From Cupriavidus necator N-1 (GTDB taxonomy: Bacteria; Pseudomonadota; Gammaproteobacteria; Burkholderiales; Burkholderiaceae): a DNA stretch of 64,000 nucleotides. Shown here in pieces: positions 56,858-64,000 of this stretch. The position numbers and the translations under genes are program-made. Below the pieces are notes generated by a model that was given only the letters and a program-made list of their open reading frames with translations, was not told where the DNA came from and searched no databases. Within the stretch, counting starts at the first letter, position 1, and each line of letters opens with the position of its first letter. The stretch spans positions 1,426,001 to 1,490,000 of the forward strand of contig NC_015723.1 in the NCBI RefSeq assembly GCF_000219215.1, read 5' to 3'.

Positions 56858-57055
56858 ATGCTCTATTTGCTAGCGTTCGTCGCCTTCGAGGCGGCATGGT
56901 TCGTTCCATTCCGCATCGTGTTCAGGTCTGCGCGATTCAGCGCGCTATATGCCTATCTTTCCTTGATCCCGATTCTTGGGCCGCTGATCTGTATCTGGAT
57001 ACTCGCCGCGCGACCATGGCCGCTCAAGAGCAAGGTTGTGCGCACGTATTCTTGA
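56858..57055 (+). CDS. Small two-helix membrane protein
   Basis: 65 residues: MLYLLAFVAFEAAWFVPFRI forms one hydrophobic helix and LYAYLSLIPILGPLICIWIL a second, then a basic tail PWPLKSKVVRTYS. No family recognised. RBS weak (GGTAAG). Its final codons resemble sequence at 55585-55620 behind the first copy of the 38-bp element, so a paralogue probably once lay there. Confidence 0.6.
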   Translation: MLYLLAFVAFEAAWFVPFRIVFRSARFSALYAYLSLIPILGPLICIWILAARPWPLKSKVVRTYS

Positions 57056-57348
57056 AAGGGAAAGCCCCCCCGAAGGCCTTGGCGAAGGGGAAGCCGCTGG
57101 TGCGGAGGACCTGGACTTCAGCGCCAGGAAGAAGGCGCCGGGATAGGCCAGCCCAAATCGCCCCCGCATGCTTTCGAGCCTGCCTTATTCAAAATTCCGA
57201 CAACTGCTCGATGCGAAATGCCACCGGGCTGGCATCGAACTGCTACGTCGCGCGACGTGGCTGGAGCGTGCATGCTGCCGCATCGGTCGTAACTGCGCGC
57301 CGCAGGCAGAAGTTGTTGGCTGAGCCAGCGTAACGACGGATCAGGGTG

Positions 57349-57396
57349 ATGGCAAAGCCGATCATTGATGACGAGTTGTGGAAGCTGATTGAACCA
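57349..57396 (+). pseudogene. 5' fragment of an IS5-family transposase
   Basis: Reads [17 protein letters not shown], the conserved N-terminus of IS5-group transposases, then loses similarity and stops. Only about 16 codons remain. It lies directly before galU and may have brought in or cut off the galU promoter. Confidence 0.65.
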
Positions 57397-57422
57397 CTAA
57401 ACATTCAGAAGGAACACCGGAT

Positions 57423-58319
57423 ATGGACAACCGAGTTACCAAGGCCGTCTTCCCCGTCGCGGGACTGGGCACCCGCTTCCTCCCCGCCACCAAGGCGAGC
57501 CCCAAGGAAATGCTGCCTGTCGTCGACAAGCCACTGATCCAGTACGCCGTGGAAGAAGCCATGGCCGCCGGCATTACCGAGATGATCTTTGTCACGGGCC
57601 GCTCCAAGCGCGCCATCGAGGACCATTTCGACAAGGCCTACGAACTGGAAGTGGAGCTCGAGGCCAAGAACAAGCAGGCGCTGCTGGACGCGGTCCGTTC
57701 TATCAAGCCGGCCAACGTCGAGTGCTTCTATGTGCGCCAGCCCGAAGCACTGGGCCTGGGCCACGCCGTGCTGTGCGCAGCCAAACTTGTCGGCGACGCG
57801 CCTTTTGCCATCATGCTGGCCGATGACCTGATCGACGGCAATCCGCCGGTGATGAAGCAGATGGTCGACATCTACAACCACTACAACTGCTCGGTGCTGG
57901 GCGTGGAAGAGATCGCGCCGGAGCAGAGCCGCTCCTATGGCGTAGTCGACGGACGCGAATGGGACGAGGGCGTCATCAAGATGTCCGGCATCGTGGAAAA
58001 GCCCGCGCCGGAAGATGCTCCCTCCAACCTGGGCGTGGTCGGCCGCTATATCCTGACGCCGCGCATCTTCGACCACCTGCGGCAGCTCAAGCCGGGCGCC
58101 GGAGGCGAGTTCCAGCTCACCGACGCCATCCAGTCACTGCTCGGCCAGGAGCAGGTGCTGGCCTACCGTTACCAGGGCAGGCGCTACGACTGCGGCAACA
58201 AGCTTGGCTACTTGAAGGCCACTGTCGAGTACGCGCTGAAGCACCCGGAAGTCGGCCCCGACTTCCGCCGCTACCTGGGGCAGGGTGACCATCATCAGGC
58301 TGACAGCGTGGTTGCCTGA
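57423..58319 (+). CDS. galU: UTP-glucose-1-phosphate uridylyltransferase
   Basis: Makes UDP-glucose from UTP and glucose-1-phosphate, the substrate for BcsA and for surface polysaccharides. 298 residues. Nucleotide-binding [20 protein letters not shown] at residues 10-29; [24 protein letters not shown]-terminal [30 protein letters not shown] precedes the ATG at 57423. Not in the bcs operon, but close enough to suggest shared purpose. Confidence 0.96.
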   Translation: MDNRVTKAVFPVAGLGTRFLPATKASPKEMLPVVDKPLIQYAVEEAMAAGITEMIFVTGRSKRAIEDHFDKAYELEVELEAKNKQALLDAVRSIKPANVECFYVRQPEALGLGHAVLCAAKLVGDAPFAIMLADDLIDGNPPVMKQMVDIYNHYNCSVLGVEEIAPEQSRSYGVVDGREWDEGVIKMSGIVEKPAPEDAPSNLGVVGRYILTPRIFDHLRQLKPGAGGEFQLTDAIQSLLGQEQVLAYRYQGRRYDCGNKLGYLKATVEYALKHPEVGPDFRRYLGQGDHHQADSVVA

Positions 58320-58343
58320 CGAAGCTGCCTGCCATTGAGTTTG

Positions 58344-58405
58344 GTGAGGGGGGCACCCCCTCACCCCTCTCTCCACCGTCCGTGCGGCTCCGCATACGGC
58401 GGTTC
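58344..58405 (-). ncRNA. Possible group II intron domain V/VI remnant
   Basis: On the minus strand 58405-58374 reads GAACCGCCGTATGCGGAGCC then GCACGGACGGTG, close to the catalytic domain V pattern of group II introns (CCGTAT...ACG.ACGG). It is followed, after GAGAGAGGG, by a hairpin GTGAGGGGG/TGC/CCCCCTCAC (58364-58344) placed as domain VI would be. No intron protein is present. The hairpin could equally be the galU terminator. Confidence 0.4.
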
Positions 58406-58462
58406 ACAAACAAGACTGCAAGCGTCGCTGTGTATCCAGCGGCGATGCCAACCCCCATACAA

Positions 58463-58708
58463 TCACGTACAAAGGGTGCGCGGATCCCGGTCTGCATCTG
58501 CAGCTTCTTCGGAAACACGGCGACTCTTCAGGCGGCTGTGCATAGCCTCGCATTGCTTCAACATCGTTGCCCTGTGCGCCTCTGCTGGGCTGGCAATGCC
58601 GGCCTCGGTGGCAACGCGCAGATATGCTTGCCGGAAGACTACGGCCACGGTCACGATGAGCGTACCGATGCCCAAGGCTCGAACTGCAAGCCAGGTGTAT
58701 TGCGACAT
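58463..58708 (-). CDS. Small one-helix hypothetical protein
   Basis: 81 residues from the ATG at 58708: MSQYTWLAVRALGIGTLIVT then VAVVFRQAYLRV forms one membrane helix; the rest is charged (RATMLKQCEAMHSRLKSRRV) and probably cytoplasmic. No strong RBS. Composition looks like real protein, but no family recognised. Confidence 0.45.
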   Translation of the reverse strand: MSQYTWLAVRALGIGTLIVTVAVVFRQAYLRVATEAGIASPAEAHRATMLKQCEAMHSRLKSRRVSEEAADADRDPRTLCT

Positions 58709-58823
58709 AGCGAAATTGGCTTGGTGACAAACAGGAATCAACACTACTACTTGGCCACGCTACTCGCGCCTCCCAGCCATCCTATGTCTGTTGAAAGAAA
58801 AGGACCGAGTCTGGATCTCGATT

Positions 58824-59945
58824 TCAGAACCCGGAGAAGCGAATGCCGATCGAGCCGTAGCCGTAGTACCGGTCCAGCTTGCCCGCGGTCGTGGCGTTAT
58901 AGAGGAACGGGATGGTGCCGACGAAGTTGTACAGCGACGCCTGGCCGCGCAGGAACACCTCCACGTTCTTCACTACCGCATACGATAGCTCCAGCCCCAG
59001 CGTATGGTTCGAGCGAATCGGCGAGTAGCCATAGGTTTTCGCGCGGCTATCGACATTGCTGCGCAGCAGGTATTGGAACTGGTAGCCCAGCCGCGCGGCG
59101 AAGTTCTCGTACTTCCAGCGCCATGAGCCGCCCAAGTTCAGGTAGCCGGCGGTGTAGTTGAAGTCGTCGTTGACATTGAGCCCAAACTGGCTGGCATCGA
59201 CCGCGAACGAGGCCGACTGGAGGGTAACATTGCCCGCGCGGCACGGCGCGGCCAGCGCGCCATTGGCGATATTGTCGGAGCCGATGGCGACGTTGAAATT
59301 GCAATTGCCCCGCTGCAGCCGTGCATTAATGTTCCCGATGGTCACGCGGCTGATCCCGAGCCCGACGAAACCCGTGAGCTGGTTGCGCTCGGTCAGCTCG
59401 CCAGAGAAGATGACGTCGGCCTGGCCCTGGACGTCATTCGCGTTGTTCACCGTGAGGCTGTTGAAGGTCGTGTTGCGAACCGTGACCGGCGTCGAGCGCT
59501 TCAGGCTCCCGGCGTGGTCTCCCCATAGCGAGAAGCGCACCATGACGCGATCGCGAGCGCCGGGCTCGGCCAGCGGGTCGTAGTGCATCGCCAACATCCA
59601 GCTGTCGATCTGGTTGTGGTCTTGTCCGTAATCGATACCGCGGCGCCAGTAGGTGGCCGACCCAGACCAGTACGGCGAGAACTTGTAGCCCAGCATCAGT
59701 TTGCCACCGCGATAGTCGCCGGCGTTGTCCGACACGGGGCCCTGCTGCCCGCGCAGGTTGAAGACATCCACGGTGCGATTGACCATGTCGTAGCTAGCCT
59801 CCACCCGCACCGAGGTGAACTCGCCCGTGGCGGGCTCGGCCTGCATGAACACGTCGTCCGGAGCGGCGCTGGCCGCGCCCGCGCACGACAGGCCCAGCAT
59901 TAGGGCGCAGGCTTGCTCCAGCCGGCGGTTGCGAAACAGCTGCAT
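58824..59945 (-). CDS. Outer-membrane beta-barrel protein, unknown
   Basis: 373 residues from the ATG at 59945 (GGAGTTTTCT upstream), with signal peptide LEQACALMLGLSCAGAASA. Alternating strands rich in Tyr/Trp/Phe run through the protein (MLGYKFSPYWSGSATYWRRG, LGYQFQYLLRSNVDSRAKTY), and it ends YGSIGIRFSGF with the terminal Phe of outer-membrane proteins. About 16 strands would fit. No family recognised. It is downstream of the lipoprotein gene at 60113-61810 on the same strand (167 bp gap) and may be co-transcribed. Confidence 0.75.
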   Translation of the reverse strand: MQLFRNRRLEQACALMLGLSCAGAASAAPDDVFMQAEPATGEFTSVRVEASYDMVNRTVDVFNLRGQQGPVSDNAGDYRGGKLMLGYKFSPYWSGSATYWRRGIDYGQDHNQIDSWMLAMHYDPLAEPGARDRVMVRFSLWGDHAGSLKRSTPVTVRNTTFNSLTVNNANDVQGQADVIFSGELTERNQLTGFVGLGISRVTIGNINARLQRGNCNFNVAIGSDNIANGALAAPCRAGNVTLQSASFAVDASQFGLNVNDDFNYTAGYLNLGGSWRWKYENFAARLGYQFQYLLRSNVDSRAKTYGYSPIRSNHTLGLELSYAVVKNVEVFLRGQASLYNFVGTIPFLYNATTAGKLDRYYGYGSIGIRFSGF

Positions 59946-60112
59946 AGAAAACTCCGAGGCCGCGGGGCAAGCCTCATTCGTGGCGCGTCCCCAAGGACTC
60001 GACGCAGACACAAAAAGAACCCGGCCACCCATGGCATTGCCCTGGGGCATGCGTCCGGATGACCGGGGGCATGGCCTTCCCCATCCTGGCGGAAGGCAGC
60101 ACTACGCGCCGG

Positions 60113-61810
60113 TCACTGGTTGAGCGTAACCGTAGTCTTGAGGCCGTCGCCGGTCACCTTGGCCGCGTCGGTCCTCACCGACGCCGTCTTGGCGTTCTCC
60201 ACGCTGCCGTCCACCAGCGCACCCAGCTTCACGTCCTTGCCGCTAATACCTGTCAGCGCAAACGTGACGGGGAACGTGCTGGGCGACTTCGGCGTGAGAG
60301 CGTCAACCTGCGCCTGGCTCAGCGTGCCGGCAGACTTGAGCTTGCCGAGGAACACCGTGAACGGCAGGTTCAGCGAGCCGCCGTTGGCGCTGTCGAACAG
60401 GTTGTCCGCCACGCCATTGGTCAGGCTTGCGGCAGCCGACACGTTGCCGCTGATCTCGAACGAATAAGTCGTGTTGGCCGGCACCACCACATCCACCAGT
60501 TGCGACCCGTTGAACGTCAGCGTCACGTTCTCGATGATGACGTCGACCTGGTTGCCGCCGTAGGTATAGCTCAGGCCAGCGCGCACTTGCGACGGGCCGC
60601 CATTGAAGGCATCGCCATTCTGCGTCAGCGCGACCTTGATCGAGCTCAGCGTGCCGCCCGTGACCGAGATCGTGTCGGTGATCGGGTAAGCCTGGCCGTT
60701 GATCGTCAGGTTGGACAGCAGGACGTAGTTGGTCAGCTTGACCGCGTTCGCCACGTTGTTGATCGCGGTGCTGTCCACCGCACTGCCCAGGTTCGAGGCT
60801 GCCTGCTGGATCTCGGCGGTATTGCCGGTCGACACGGCGTCGCCGAGCGCGGCCAGCTTGGCCGCGTTCGACGCATCGGTCAGCGCGGTTGGCGTCACGG
60901 CCTTGACCAGCGCCGTGGTCGTTGAGGACTGGGCGCTCTCGGTCACGACGTTGATCGATCCGCTTGCTTTCAGCTTCGACAACGTGTCGGCCGGGCTGCT
61001 GCTCAGCGCGATGTCGTTCAGCGCCGTGCTCACGCTCGACACCTGGCTCGTGATCAGCGGGGCGGCCAGTGCGGCCACGTTGGCTGCCACGGCGGTAATG
61101 TTCGACTGCAGGTTCGCGGGCAGGCCGCTCTGGGCGTTCTGCACAGCGCCCGACACCACGTTCGTCACCAGCGCGCTGCTGGTCAGGTCCGCCGTGCCCG
61201 ACGCGCCGGCCACGGCGCTGGCGACCGCCTTGGCAGCCGCCGCGGCCGCAGCCTCGGCGGTCAGCGTGCCACCCGTGGCAAGGCCCGTCAGCGTCTTGGC
61301 GACCTGGTCGACCAGTTGCTGTACCACGACCGCCGCCCTGAGCGTGGCCGCGTCTTGCATCGGGTCCAGCGTGGCCAGGTCCTTGCCTGCCAGGCCGAGC
61401 TTCTCGGCCAGTGCAGCGGCCTGGGTCGGGCCGAGTTGCGCCACCAGCGTGGTCAGCGGCGAGATCACCGGTGTCACGCCCTCCTTGTATGTCACCGCCG
61501 GTGCCTGCAGCACCCCGGTGAACGGCTGGTTAGTACCGATGTCGGTGCCGCCGGTCACCTTGAGCGCGCTCGTGGCGCAACCTGCAGGGAAGGTGAAGTC
61601 GCCGGTTGCATTCGTCGTCGTGGTCTTGTTGCTGCAATCGAGGAAGGTGACCGTCGCGCCAGACAGGTAGAAGTCCACCGCCTTGCCGCTCACGGTGACA
61701 GAAGGCTGGGACGGCGTCGGCGAATCGTCGCCGCCACCGCAGGCAACAAGCGTTGCCGCGGCGGCAGCCATGATGCCGAGGGTGAAGATGTTCCGGGTTT
61801 TGGTTTGCAC
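60113..61810 (-). CDS. Large Ala/Ser/Thr-rich lipoprotein, unknown
   Basis: 565 residues from GTG 61810 (CAGGAGAGAGAAGC upstream). Lipobox AAAAATLVACGGGDD, so a lipid-anchored protein with an Asp at +5. Residues about 35-75 (VSGKAVDFYLSGATVTFLDC, then NATGDFTFPAGC) look like a carboxypeptidase-regulatory/transthyretin-like beta domain with two cysteines. The central part is Ala/Val/Ser/Thr-rich and probably helical; the C-terminal third has beta-type repeats. No known family recognised. The longer upstream frame is not used: no RBS. Confidence 0.75.
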   Translation of the reverse strand: MQTKTRNIFTLGIMAAAAATLVACGGGDDSPTPSQPSVTVSGKAVDFYLSGATVTFLDCSNKTTTTNATGDFTFPAGCATSALKVTGGTDIGTNQPFTGVLQAPAVTYKEGVTPVISPLTTLVAQLGPTQAAALAEKLGLAGKDLATLDPMQDAATLRAAVVVQQLVDQVAKTLTGLATGGTLTAEAAAAAAAKAVASAVAGASGTADLTSSALVTNVVSGAVQNAQSGLPANLQSNITAVAANVAALAAPLITSQVSSVSTALNDIALSSSPADTLSKLKASGSINVVTESAQSSTTTALVKAVTPTALTDASNAAKLAALGDAVSTGNTAEIQQAASNLGSAVDSTAINNVANAVKLTNYVLLSNLTINGQAYPITDTISVTGGTLSSIKVALTQNGDAFNGGPSQVRAGLSYTYGGNQVDVIIENVTLTFNGSQLVDVVVPANTTYSFEISGNVSAAASLTNGVADNLFDSANGGSLNLPFTVFLGKLKSAGTLSQAQVDALTPKSPSTFPVTFALTGISGKDVKLGALVDGSVENAKTASVRTDAAKVTGDGLKTTVTLNQ

Positions 61811-62107
61811 GCTTCTCTCTCCTGAGATCGATACTTCGGTACGTCGATACATTGGTGGGGAAATCCTGCGACGGAATACTGCCGCGCACAGTCTCCGGCG
61901 CCCTACGCTGCCCTGTCGTGCCACGCTTCGGCTCGCAAGCGGAGTTTTTGCTGCAGCAGCTTGCAGATCGCGCCAGCACACAGATAAACAAATCCCCTAA
62001 TCGGTGTCACCCCTACTTGGCGGGGGATAGCCTGTCCTTGCGCGCAGCCACGTAAGCCGCACTGCGGCATTGCCGACGCACGCTCGCCGTGACTCACTAC
62101 ACCCTCG

Positions 62108-62908
62108 CTAACAGGCGTCTGCACCAGAGCAGAGCGCAGGAAAATCGCCCGGTCTCAGCCAGCCGGCAATGTACTGCCCCATCGCGTCAAGCAACACGTC
62201 AGACGTCAGTCCCGCTGCGCCGGCCAGTGCCGGGCAGATGATCCACGTGGTGCCGTCGTGCTCGAGCACGCGCAAGGTCTTGGGCAAGTCAGCCGGTTGC
62301 AGGATGTGGTCGGCGCCGCGCACATTCCCGAGCGCGAACGCCTGCACGAAATCGTCGGCGTGGCGCTCGCCCAGGCATACCACCACCTTTGGCTTCCAGA
62401 GCCTGCGGATCCTGTCGATGAAGGCGAAGCGCTGACCTTCGCGGCAAAGCTCGAGGTAACGCTGCCTGGGCACAAGCTCCGGCTGGCCGCGGAATGCCGT
62501 CGACCACGGTGTCTGGTTAATCAGCCGCGCTGGCAGCGGAAACAGGCTGAGCTTGAACTCCGCGCCGTGCGGCGCGTACAGATGATGTTCGAAGTAATGC
62601 TTCCAGTCCCGCTCGCCCAGGGGCGTGTTGAAGAAATGTGCGCGCGTTGCGGCCATGATTCTTGCAATCTTCTGGTGCGACTGCCAGCGCTCCATGTGGT
62701 CGCGGTGCTTGTGGCGGTACGCAGCGTCCCACGCACTGGCTTGCGCGTGCGGAACCAGCGGCGCCACCATCGACTCCGCTCTCGGATGCGGTGAACTGTC
62801 ACAAAACCATACTGGCGCGTCCGGATTTCCCCCTTCCATCCCTACATACGACGCGAAATATTCTTCGAGCTGTTCACGCGTAAATACTGTATTCGGTTCT
62901 GTTTTCAT
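62108..62908 (-). CDS. Hypothetical protein, possibly uracil-DNA-glycosylase-like fold
   Basis: 266 residues from the ATG at 62908 (TAGAGGC upstream); an ATG at 63052 with AAGGGAAACGAG is a possible alternative that adds 48 residues. Contains VWFCDSSPHPRAESMVAPLV, a Trp/His-rich middle (RDWKHYFEHHLYAPHGAEFK), KLSLFPLPARLINQTPWSTA and KPKVVVCLGERHADDFVQAF. The VVVCLGE...-type strand and FPLP loop remind me of the uracil-DNA-glycosylase superfamily; weak, no motif is decisive. Cytoplasmic, no signal. Confidence 0.65.
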   Translation of the reverse strand: MKTEPNTVFTREQLEEYFASYVGMEGGNPDAPVWFCDSSPHPRAESMVAPLVPHAQASAWDAAYRHKHRDHMERWQSHQKIARIMAATRAHFFNTPLGERDWKHYFEHHLYAPHGAEFKLSLFPLPARLINQTPWSTAFRGQPELVPRQRYLELCREGQRFAFIDRIRRLWKPKVVVCLGERHADDFVQAFALGNVRGADHILQPADLPKTLRVLEHDGTTWIICPALAGAAGLTSDVLLDAMGQYIAGWLRPGDFPALCSGADAC

Positions 62909-63296
62909 GCCTCTACCGCGTGGGTGAGTAAAGGATGCCAAAAGGCTGAGCCCCCGCTCAGCGATTTGTTGCACCACACAAACTAGGCAGCGGCCGGATT
63001 CTGCGCGCGAATCAGCGTGTTTTCTCCCCCCATTCGAGGGATACGTTGTCATCTCGTTTCCCTTCGTAAGCGGGGTAACGTTCAACGCAATATCACGGCA
63101 ATTACGCGCGCGAGGCCTCAATAAACTCGTAGCAAGTCAAGCTACAAGCGTGCCCGCCTGTCATCCGTACGTCGTGCCTTTCGGTTAAAGTAGCCCTCGT
63201 GTGCCAATCTTCTGTACCGTCTGGTAACAGCCAGCAAGCTTCGCGCCATCAATCGTGTCAAACGTCACTGCCCCATCGCGCCACGCTGCCCACCTC
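62909..63296. other. Divergent intergenic region
   Basis: 388 bp between the unknown gene and the AraC-type regulator. Contains an alternative start for the former (63052, with RBS) and probably both promoters. No RNA gene or repeat seen. Confidence 0.4.
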
Positions 63297-64000
63297 ATGC
63301 GCGGCGAACCCGAACGCTTGCCGCACAGCCACTTCGAGGTAGGTGCCGATGGATCGCAGGCCGCCAGAGGTCAGATACTTGCGTGGCGACAACGCGTTGG
63401 GCACGTCATGGACCTGGAAGTCACGCGCGACAGCCTCCTTGCGCCCTTCCACGCAGCCATCGACCGCTACCTGATCGCGGACATGTCTTTCACGGACTGC
63501 CGCTGTGACGGCGTCAGGCTGCAACGCAGCCTCGCGCGTATCTCGACTGACTTGGCACGGCATCACGCGATACAGGTCTTCGTCGAAGGCAGCGCCGGCG
63601 TGGTGGCGGGCGAGCGCCGCAATCCACAGCCGCGCCACGGAGGTATTCTGCTGACGGACCTTGGGCAGCCGATTGAGATGCGGCGCGAGGCAACACGCGC
63701 GCTCTCATTCTTCGTCCCGCGCATCACGATGGAAGCAATTTTCATGGAAGCCGAGGCCGCGCATGGACGTATCGTGGAGACCGACACACCGCTGAGCCGA
63801 CTGGCCGTCGCACACGCCGTCGCGCTCAGTCGCGATCTGCCAACCATGACACCCGAGGCCGCCGTGCACGCCATGCACACCGGAGTGGAGCTGCTGGTCG
63901 GGGCCCTGCGGCGAGGCGTGGGCCTGGACGGCAGCACTCGCGCCGCGGTGCGCAGCGCCGTACTGGCACGCGCCCGTCGGCTGATAGACGCCGATCCCGG
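63297..64000 (+). CDS. AraC-family regulator, N-terminal part (runs off window)
   Basis: 234 codons are visible, open to the window end. Starts MRGEPERLPHSHFEVGADGS at 63297 (no clear RBS; GTG 63255 also possible). Then AWRQRVGHVMDLEVTRDSLL, VFVEGSAGVVAGERRN, ALSFFVPRITMEAIFMEAEA and TPLSRLAVAHAVALSRDLPT, the cupin-like AraC-binding N-domain followed by the linker helices. The HTH pair would lie beyond the window. The long frame on the opposite strand here is a shadow. Confidence 0.75.
   Translation, partial: MRGEPERLPHSHFEVGADGSQAARGQILAWRQRVGHVMDLEVTRDSLLAPFHAAIDRYLIADMSFTDCRCDGVRLQRSLARISTDLARHHAIQVFVEGSAGVVAGERRNPQPRHGGILLTDLGQPIEMRREATRALSFFVPRITMEAIFMEAEAAHGRIVETDTPLSRLAVAHAVALSRDLPTMTPEAAVHAMHTGVELLVGALRRGVGLDGSTRAAVRSAVLARARRLIDADP

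Overview
The window looks like part of a Cupriavidus/Ralstonia-type betaproteobacterial replicon. It is GC-rich and carries a complete Calvin-cycle operon in the order cbbL-S-X-Y-E-F-P-T-Z-G-K-A (read right to left, all on the minus strand) with a divergent cbbR. That gene order, the red-type (form IC) Rubisco with CbbX, and the protein lengths match the known Ralstonia eutropha/Cupriavidus necator cbb operon. I infer a facultatively autotrophic host; the exact species cannot be fixed from the sequence alone.

Layout: (1) 1-12.4 kb, cbb operon, with cbbA cut by the window edge. (2) 12.4-13.5 kb, shared cbb control region and cbbR. (3) 13.5-20.2 kb, an accessory stretch with dctA, an RlpA-like lipoprotein and an iron alcohol dehydrogenase. 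Between them lie gene remnants: two extra copies of the cbbR 3' end, a piece of an aspartate 4-decarboxylase-like gene, and pieces of an AraC regulator and a DJ-1/PfpI protein. (4) 20.2-25.3 kb, a stress/low-oxygen cluster: two tandem-domain universal stress proteins face a third one that leads a zinc alcohol dehydrogenase and a phosphoribosyltransferase-hydrolase fusion. Both promoters carry FNR-type boxes. (5) 25.5-29.5 kb, small hypothetical genes and an orphan leaderless branched-chain-amide-type binding protein. (6) 29.8-33.2 kb, an intact IS3-family element (3-bp target duplication), an internally deleted IS110-family remnant and an intact IS256-family element (8-bp target duplication). 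(7) 33.3-39.7 kb, an AraC-type regulator divergent from BKACE (DUF849), a Bug/TctC binding protein and a carboxymuconolactone decarboxylase-like protein. A CaiB/BaiF CoA-transferase and second TctC operon converges on them. (8) 40-42.6 kb, a frameshifted small exported protein, HiPIP and an exported BNR-repeat sialidase-like protein. (9) 43.3-55.4 kb, a cellulose operon bcsD-P-Q-A-B-Z-C with GTGA overlaps. (10) 55.4-64 kb, small exported and membrane proteins behind a duplicated 38-bp upstream element, PAP2 phosphatase, galU (UDP-glucose supply for BcsA), an outer-membrane barrel protein, an Ala-rich lipoprotein, an unknown protein and an AraC regulator running off the window end.

How the parts work together: the cbb operon supplies the whole CO2-fixation cycle under CbbR. 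The bcs operon with galU would make and export cellulose, with c-di-GMP control through the PilZ domain of BcsA. The universal-stress/alcohol-dehydrogenase group is probably switched on when oxygen is low. The BKACE/TctC/CoA-transferase block looks like a catabolic module for an unidentified organic acid, placed next to IS elements.
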